Source: Oscillospiraceae bacterium | GTDB taxonomy: Bacteria > Bacillota > Clostridia > Oscillospirales > CAG-272 | Assembly: GCA_015064855.1 (NCBI GenBank) | Contig: SVRK01000021.1 | Coordinates: 1-32,571, forward strand | DNA: 32,571 nucleotides | Direction: 5' to 3' | Shown here: positions 27,812 through 32,571 of the stretch, piece by piece | Layout: each line of letters starts with the position of its first letter | How positions within the stretch are numbered: position 1 is the first letter of the stretch | Translations under genes and position numbers: made by a program | Notes under the pieces: generated by a model | Databases searched by the model: none | Seen by the model: only the letters and a program-made list of their open reading frames with translations | Told to the model about the DNA's origin: nothing

Positions 27812-28570
27812 ATGTTATTCGGTTCGTTTTTAAATGCCGGCACTATTTTGCTTGGCTCACTAATAGGGCTTTTGCTCTCAAAGTTTTTTGCTAAGAGCAG
27901 AAGACTTAAAAAATTGCCCGATGCTTTGATGAAGGCAATTTCCTTATGCGTTATATTCATTGGTATAAAGGGAGCCTTTGATTCAAGCAACTTTATGGTG
28001 GTATTAATTTCACTCGTTGTCGGCACGACGATTGGTTCACTTGTTAAAATTGACACGCTTCTTAAAAAATTTGGTGATTTCATAGAGAAAAAGCTGATAA
28101 GAAAGACAAAGCAAGATGAGGGCGAGGATTTAAATAAACCTATAATCAGCGTGGAAGGAGAAGAGCCAAAAAGCATCTCTCGTGCGTTTGTAACAACATC
28201 GCTGACATGTTGCGTTGGGGCTATGGCGATAACCGGCTCTTTAAATGCAGGCATCACCGGTGACCAAAGCCTTTTGATTACAAAATCCGTGCTTGACCTT
28301 ATAACCGCATTTGTTTATTCGTCTGCATTCGGCATAGGCGCGGCTTTTGCTTCCATTCCTGTTCTTTTGTATCAAGGAGCAATTACACTTTTTGCGGGTT
28401 CGCTTTCTGGAGTGTTAAACTCCTCTATAACTGAAATTTCGGCAGTTGGTTCCATTATAATTTTAGGCTTGGGACTTAACATGCTGGGCGCGACAAAAAT
28501 AAAGGTGGCAAATATGCTTCCGTCAGTGCTTTTACCGGTTTTGCTGTGTGCAATCCCATTTTTCCAGTGA
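27812..28570 (+). CDS. DUF554 family membrane protein
   Basis: A 252-residue protein with AAGAGGAAAA ahead of the start. About seven hydrophobic segments are visible, and family stretches include LFGSFLNAGTILLGSLIGLL at the start, LVVGTTIGSLVKID, CCVGAMAITGSLNAGITGD and VLLYQGAITLFAGSL. DUF554 proteins (YdfK in Bacillus and E. coli YqgA) are inner-membrane proteins without established function. A charged cytoplasmic loop lies near residues 83-125. It is downstream of rsmA by nine bases and ends at a strong terminator. Confidence 0.92.
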   Translation: MLFGSFLNAGTILLGSLIGLLLSKFFAKSRRLKKLPDALMKAISLCVIFIGIKGAFDSSNFMVVLISLVVGTTIGSLVKIDTLLKKFGDFIEKKLIRKTKQDEGEDLNKPIISVEGEEPKSISRAFVTTSLTCCVGAMAITGSLNAGITGDQSLLITKSVLDLITAFVYSSAFGIGAAFASIPVLLYQGAITLFAGSLSGVLNSSITEISAVGSIIILGLGLNMLGATKIKVANMLPSVLLPVLLCAIPFFQ

Positions 28571-28610
28571 AAAAGACTCTTTGCCATTTTGGCAAAGAGT
28601 CTTTCTTTAT
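28570..28610. terminator. Terminator between DUF554 and GH95 genes
   Basis: AAAGACTCTTTGCC, loop ATTTT, GGCAAAGAGTCTTT. This long, perfect stem with T runs on both sides serves the two convergent genes. Confidence 0.93.
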
Positions 28611-30961
28611 TTATTAAACTTGATAGTAATGCTTTCACCAGCGTCTAGATGTACGCTTGTTGCACCTTCTGCGGCGAGAGAGGTGATTATCGGATAAGCT
28701 ATTGAAGAAATCTCAAAATCACATTCGCGCTCTGCAAAAACAGTTGCGGATGCAATGTCTTTGTTCCATTTTATCGACACACGGGCGCCGATTTGTGTGT
28801 AAAGGTCGGTGATTTCTCCCGATTCCCATTCGTTTGGCAAAGCGGGTAAAATCTCAAGCTTACCGTTAGGAGATGAGAATAGAAGCATCTCGTAAACGGC
28901 AGCTGTAAAGCCCATGTTAGCATCTATTTGGAAGGGCGCTTTTCCTGCGTGCATATATTTTAGCGTTACACCCATATTGCGCCAGTCGTTGTGATAAGTA
29001 AATAGATTAGGTCCTGTGCAGAAACGAAGGAGTAAGTCAAGACACTTCTTTGCGCCAGAGCCATCCTTCAAGCGCGCATAAATATTTGCCATATGTGACA
29101 TTGACCAACCGGTTTGTTCTTTGAGACCTATGACGAGCCTTTTTTCAACTGCAATCTTCATAGCGTTGAACAAAATGCCACTATCCTTATCGACCTCATA
29201 GGCTGGGAATAGGGGATAAATATGAGACTGATGTCTATGGTGATAGTTGTCAAGGAAATCCTTGTGTAGCCACTCTTTTACTGCCCCGTCGTCGTTTATT
29301 TCATATTCAGGAACGGCAAGAAGCATATTTTTCCATGCGGAAATCTTCTCATCGTCGCATCCTAAAAGCGTAGCAGAATCAATAAGATTTGTTAAAAGCT
29401 CCTTAAGGAGCGCAAAGTCCATAGTTGGGTTTATGCAAACGCTGATTTCTCCACCGGCATCGAAAAGCCCGTTAGGTCTATTTTCAGGGGAGTCGGAAGG
29501 ATATGACTTTAATTTTCCGTTTTCGTCGTACACATAAAAGTCCTCGTAGAATTGAGCACATTCCTTCATAAAGGGATAAGCTCTTTCACGTAAAAACGCT
29601 TCATCCTTGGTGTATAAATAATACTCGTAGTAGATTGCGCTAATCCAAGCGGAGCTACCTGTCCAATATAGAACGTGTGGTTGCAAATTCTTCTTTTTTC
29701 CGCACCCGTTGTCCATAAATAAAGGTAGTAGCATACCGCGACAGCCGTATAGCTTGCGCGCATTTTCACGATAATCCTCTTTGAATTTATCATATAGATT
29801 GAAAAGAGGCAAAAGCGCTTCACTAAGTCCTCCGCGACAAGCTTGCCAATATGCCATTTGAATGTTTTCGTTGTTAAAATAAGTACAAGCCCAAGCTGGA
29901 GAATATTCGCCATTCCAAATTCCTTGCAAATTTGCGGGGAAGCTGCAGTTTATCGAGGAGGAGATAAGTAAATATCTACCAAAGTCAGCCATTTTCTCGA
30001 AAAGAACCGGAGCTACAACACCATTGTAGCTATCGAGCATAAGCTCCTCAAGTGAAGCATTACCACATTCGCCAAGAGTTAATTTTGTGCGATTGAATAG
30101 CTTGGAAAATGCATCCCTGTGTCGATTAAATAGCGTTTTATAATCATCGGTTAACAAATTGATTGTATTATACAGCTCTTCGTTTTTAAGTGGGCTGTCC
30201 ACTACGTAGATAGCTAAAACGAGCTCGCAGGTGTTGGCAATCTCCAAGAAACCATTGAAACAAGCATCACCTGACATATCAATTTTTCTTTTCTTACTTT
30301 TTCCCTCGGAAACTGCACCATCGGTTTTAAGGATTTTTAATAATGCAGCGTAGTTTAAGCCACCCTGTGTCGCAAATTCGGCATAAATTCCGTTTTCTAA
30401 AGGGGTTGTCTTTTGTTCTGATGAGCCGCCGGAGTCGGGCAAATCCACCAAATCGTGCTTTTCGAGGGCAAGACGGAGAGAGATTGGCTCCTTGGAAGAG
30501 ATTTTAACAATTATTGCTTTGTCTGTTTGTGAAGCGAACACCTCACGCTCACAATGGTTTTCACCGTCGGTATATTCAACCGTGCAAACACCGTTTTCCA
30601 TATCAAGCTTGCGCGAATAATTTTTAAATGCGTCGTTGTTTTCAAAAAGAAGATGCAAATCAAGTGCCGGATAGTATTTTCCACTGGAAGGGCAATATTT
30701 TTCTTTTTCCAGCATTTTTGTGTAGTAGCTTTCCGCTTCCTTGTATTTACCCTCATCCATCAATTTTCTAACCTCGGCAAGGGAGGACGAAATATCGGGT
30801 ATTTCCTTGTCCTCGCACCAGTTGAAAAGTGACTCGTGGTTGATTAAAATTCTTTCATCGTAAACGCAACCGTAAACTGATGCACCGAGGACACCGTTTC
30901 CAAGAGGTGTTGCATCGTTCCATCTGGTTGCAGGATATTTATTTATAAGCATTTTTTCCAT
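28607..30961 (-). CDS. GH95 alpha-L-fucosidase (or alpha-L-galactosidase)
   Basis: A 784-residue protein. I chose ATG 30961 because AAGGAG lies eight to nine bases upstream; the frame extends further but overlaps the promoter. Residues 1-235 are the N-terminal beta domain (ATRWNDATPLGNGVLGASVYG). The central alpha6/alpha6 barrel carries NNENIQMAYWQAC with the family Asn-x-Asn pair, the SPEN motif in SDSPENRPNG with the likely general acid Glu, and HRHQSHIYPLFPAY. FQIDANMGFTAAVYEMLL follows, then a C-terminal beta domain. Known GH95 enzymes invert and remove alpha-1,2-linked fucose or galactose. There is no signal peptide, unlike many secreted Bifidobacterium and Bacteroides members, so it should be cytoplasmic. 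It is divergent from a GH29 fucosidase, which supports fucosylated glycans as substrate. Confidence 0.93.
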   Translation of the reverse strand: MEKMLINKYPATRWNDATPLGNGVLGASVYGCVYDERILINHESLFNWCEDKEIPDISSSLAEVRKLMDEGKYKEAESYYTKMLEKEKYCPSSGKYYPALDLHLLFENNDAFKNYSRKLDMENGVCTVEYTDGENHCEREVFASQTDKAIIVKISSKEPISLRLALEKHDLVDLPDSGGSSEQKTTPLENGIYAEFATQGGLNYAALLKILKTDGAVSEGKSKKRKIDMSGDACFNGFLEIANTCELVLAIYVVDSPLKNEELYNTINLLTDDYKTLFNRHRDAFSKLFNRTKLTLGECGNASLEELMLDSYNGVVAPVLFEKMADFGRYLLISSSINCSFPANLQGIWNGEYSPAWACTYFNNENIQMAYWQACRGGLSEALLPLFNLYDKFKEDYRENARKLYGCRGMLLPLFMDNGCGKKKNLQPHVLYWTGSSAWISAIYYEYYLYTKDEAFLRERAYPFMKECAQFYEDFYVYDENGKLKSYPSDSPENRPNGLFDAGGEISVCINPTMDFALLKELLTNLIDSATLLGCDDEKISAWKNMLLAVPEYEINDDGAVKEWLHKDFLDNYHHRHQSHIYPLFPAYEVDKDSGILFNAMKIAVEKRLVIGLKEQTGWSMSHMANIYARLKDGSGAKKCLDLLLRFCTGPNLFTYHNDWRNMGVTLKYMHAGKAPFQIDANMGFTAAVYEMLLFSSPNGKLEILPALPNEWESGEITDLYTQIGARVSIKWNKDIASATVFAERECDFEISSIAYPIITSLAAEGATSVHLDAGESITIKFNK

Positions 30962-30991
30962 ATAATAGCTCCTTCTTGCTTGTTCTTTTTT

Positions 30992-31020
30992 AGTATAGCA
31001 CACAAGATTTCAACTGTCAA
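30992..31020 (-). promoter_or_regulatory. Promoter of the GH95 gene
   Basis: Minus-strand TTGACA (31020-31015), 17 bases, TATACT (30997-30992). Its -35 box is six bases from the -35 box of the divergent GH29 promoter. Confidence 0.88.
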
Positions 31021-31026
31021 TCGGTA

Positions 31027-31055
31027 TTGACATTTACAAGGGTAAATGATAAAAT
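31027..31055 (+). promoter_or_regulatory. Promoter of the GH29 gene
   Basis: TTGACA (31027-31032), 17 bases, TAAAAT (31050-31055). Confidence 0.88.
31031..31048. promoter_or_regulatory. Palindromic operator candidate in the fucosidase promoter
   Basis: CATTTAC-AAGG-GTAAATG, a perfect 7-4-7 inverted repeat filling the spacer between the GH29 -35 and -10 boxes. A protein bound here would block GH29. The regulator is not in the window. Confidence 0.6.
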
Positions 31056-31093
31056 TAAAATAGGCTGATTATATACTATGGCCGAAGGAGTTA

Positions 31094-32392
31094 ATGATGA
31101 GTATTCAAAGTGAAAGAAGCGAAAGAACAAAAGGGTATTGTTACGACCGTTTTGGTATGTTTATACACTGGGGACTTTATGCAATCCCCGCCGAGGGCGA
31201 ATGGATTCGTTCGATAAAGAGAATTTCGGTCGAGGACTATCAACCGTATTTTGATACCTTTGACCCGGTAAACTATGACCCTAAAAAGTGGGCAAAAATA
31301 GCAAAAAAGGCAGGCATGAGATATGCGGTTTTGACAACAAAGCACCACGACGGCTTTTGTCTTTTCGATAGCCAATATACAGACTATAAAGCAACAAACA
31401 CGCCGGCTGGCCGTGACCTTGTAAGGGAATACGTTGATGCTTTCCGCGCGGAAGGAATAAAGGTAGGCTTCTATTATTCACTTCTTGACTGGCACCACCC
31501 TGATTATCCTGCATACAAGGATGCCCACCACCCAATGAGAGGGAATGAAGACTATAAGGGTCAAACCGGTGAGCATTTTGAAAGATACGTTGAATATATG
31601 CACAACCAAGTGAGAGAGCTTCTTACTAACTACGGCAAAATTGATATAATCTGGTTCGATTTTTCCTATGACGATATGACTGCTGAAAAGTGGCAAGCGA
31701 CCAAAATGGTAAAAATGGCGAGAGAGCTACAGCCCGGTATCATAATTGATAATCGTATGGGCGGCGACGTTTGCTCCGCTGAGCCTGAAATTTATTCGGG
31801 AGATTTTGCATCGCCTGAGCAAATGATTCCTGCGTGGGGCGTTCGCGATGTGAACGGCAATCCCGTTCCTTGGGAAACCTGCATCACACTAAACGGTCAC
31901 TGGGGCTACTGTGCTAAGGATATGAATTACAAGAGCGCAAGAAACGTTATAAATATGCTTATGGAGTGCGTAAGCAAGGGCGGAAATCTTCTTCTAAACG
32001 TAGGTCCCGATGCTAAAGGAAATATTCCTGACAAGAGTATTGAGATTTTAAACGAGGTCGGCGAGTGGATGCGCTTAAACTCGGAGGCCGTTTACGGTTG
32101 TGGAATTGCCGATATTCCAAAGCACGATTGGGGCAGAATTACAAAGAGTGAGGATGCGATTTACCTATACGTTCAAGATACCTGTTGTGAAAATATTGCT
32201 ATTTATGATTTCCCATATAAGGCAAAAAGCGCAGTTCTTTTAGCAGACGGTAGCTTTATCAGCATGGCGGAGCCTTGGAATGCACATTCGTATAAAACCG
32301 ACGGAGAAAATCCGGTGTTTCTTACGACCCCTGAATTTAGGAACTTGAACGGAAACGCAAATGTCATCAAAATTTATTTGGAAAAAAATTAA
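31094..32392 (+). CDS. GH29 alpha-L-fucosidase
   Basis: A 432-residue protein. Two adjacent ATGs (31094 and 31097) follow AAGGAG (31085-31090); the second has the better six-base spacing, so the true protein may be one residue shorter. The TIM barrel shows DRFGMFIHWGLYAIP (18-32), TTKHHDGFCLF (81-91), LLDWHHPDY (130-138) and IDIIWFDFS (183-191), with nucleophile Asp189. Later GGNLLLNVGPDAKGNIP is also typical of GH29. These retaining enzymes remove terminal alpha-L-fucose; linkage preference is not clear. No signal peptide is present. With the divergent GH95 gene it forms an apparent fucose-release pair under coordinated control. Confidence 0.95.
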   Translation: MMSIQSERSERTKGYCYDRFGMFIHWGLYAIPAEGEWIRSIKRISVEDYQPYFDTFDPVNYDPKKWAKIAKKAGMRYAVLTTKHHDGFCLFDSQYTDYKATNTPAGRDLVREYVDAFRAEGIKVGFYYSLLDWHHPDYPAYKDAHHPMRGNEDYKGQTGEHFERYVEYMHNQVRELLTNYGKIDIIWFDFSYDDMTAEKWQATKMVKMARELQPGIIIDNRMGGDVCSAEPEIYSGDFASPEQMIPAWGVRDVNGNPVPWETCITLNGHWGYCAKDMNYKSARNVINMLMECVSKGGNLLLNVGPDAKGNIPDKSIEILNEVGEWMRLNSEAVYGCGIADIPKHDWGRITKSEDAIYLYVQDTCCENIAIYDFPYKAKSAVLLADGSFISMAEPWNAHSYKTDGENPVFLTTPEFRNLNGNANVIKIYLEKN

Positions 32393-32449
32393 GGAATATG
32401 ATACGACATTGTAACTAAAAGCAAAATAAAAAAGGCACTGATTTTTGAA

Positions 32450-32469
32450 GTGAACCCCGTTTAGTTCAC
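32450..32469. repeat. GTGAAC...GTTCAC hairpin in the GH29 3' region
   Basis: GTGAAC, loop CCCGTTTA, GTTCAC, 58 bases after the GH29 stop. The preceding GGCACTGATTTTTG resembles part of the hairpin in the 61-bp repeat at 6762 and 7030. Confidence 0.5.
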
Positions 32470-32492
32470 AAAAAATAAAAAGCATAACAAAG

Positions 32493-32527
32493 AACAGGAA
32501 GAGGAAATCACCTTTTCCTGTTTTTTA
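32493..32527 (+). terminator. Terminator downstream of the GH29 gene
   Basis: AACAGGAAGAGG, loop AAATCA, CCTTTTCCTGTT, then TTTT. No gene is visible between 32393 and the window end. Confidence 0.85.
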
Positions 32528-32571
32528 ATCGAGTGGTATTGTAAAAAATTAACCAATCTTCAACGAGTAGT

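Overview
This 32.6 kb window looks like chromosomal DNA of an uncultured, gut-type member of the Clostridia (Bacillota). The DNA is AT-rich, promoters are close to the sigma-A consensus with a 17-base spacer, ribosome binding sites are strong AGGAGG-like sequences, tRNA genes encode their CCA ends, and the gene content fits (SepF/YggT/LspA/RluD cluster, DUF6062, DUF554, EF-G paralogue, intracellular fucosidases). The assignment rests on gene content and signals, not on a database search.

Layout. 1-222 holds the start of a TfoX-like gene (minus strand). 223-1031 is gene-poor: an array of tiny palindromes, a 21-bp copy of the tRNA-Ser 3' end, a structured segment, and tRNA-Ser(GCU). 1032-5523 is an apparent sugar-use operon (SGNH esterase, MFS transporter, GH3 glycosidase). 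5559-6694 is a divergent pair: an XRE regulator and a zinc-ribbon membrane protein, with two perfect palindromic operators between them. 7100-8125 is a KDG-kinase-like PfkB protein. 8321-10021 is an OGG-type DNA glycosylase divergent from a DUF6062 protein. 10319-14108 is a minus-strand operon: miaA-yggS fusion, sepF, yggT, lspA, rluD. queA follows at 14817-15899, then divergent dapA. 16993-19337 holds a zinc-ribbon membrane protein and a large lipoprotein. 19473-21524 is an EF-G paralogue. 21781-24687 is an HD / DUF4091 / DUF2752 operon. 24762-28570 holds a small membrane protein, a diacylglycerol-kinase-like protein, CinA-C, tRNA-Thr(CGU), KsgA and DUF554. 28607-32392 is a divergent pair of alpha-L-fucosidase families, GH95 and GH29.

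How the genes work together. The glycosidases GH3, GH95 and GH29, the SGNH esterase and the DUF4091 protein all lack visible signal peptides, so this organism probably imports oligosaccharides and trims them, including fucosylated ones, inside the cell. The miaA-to-rluD block and queA form a tRNA/rRNA modification and cell-division housekeeping neighbourhood.

The least-explained signal is a family of about 120-180 bp intergenic elements with five copies here (6839-7015, 10088-10206 reversed, 14179-14310, 14396-14524, 14613-14741). All can fold into the same two-hairpin shape, some base pairs change in compensated fashion between copies, and the copies sit between direct repeats of flanking DNA. 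They look like an undescribed mobile or structured-RNA repeat family. Other notable points are the in-frame MiaA-YggS fusion, the tRNA-Ser 3'-end duplication, and the palindrome array built on a constant heptamer GTGAAAT.
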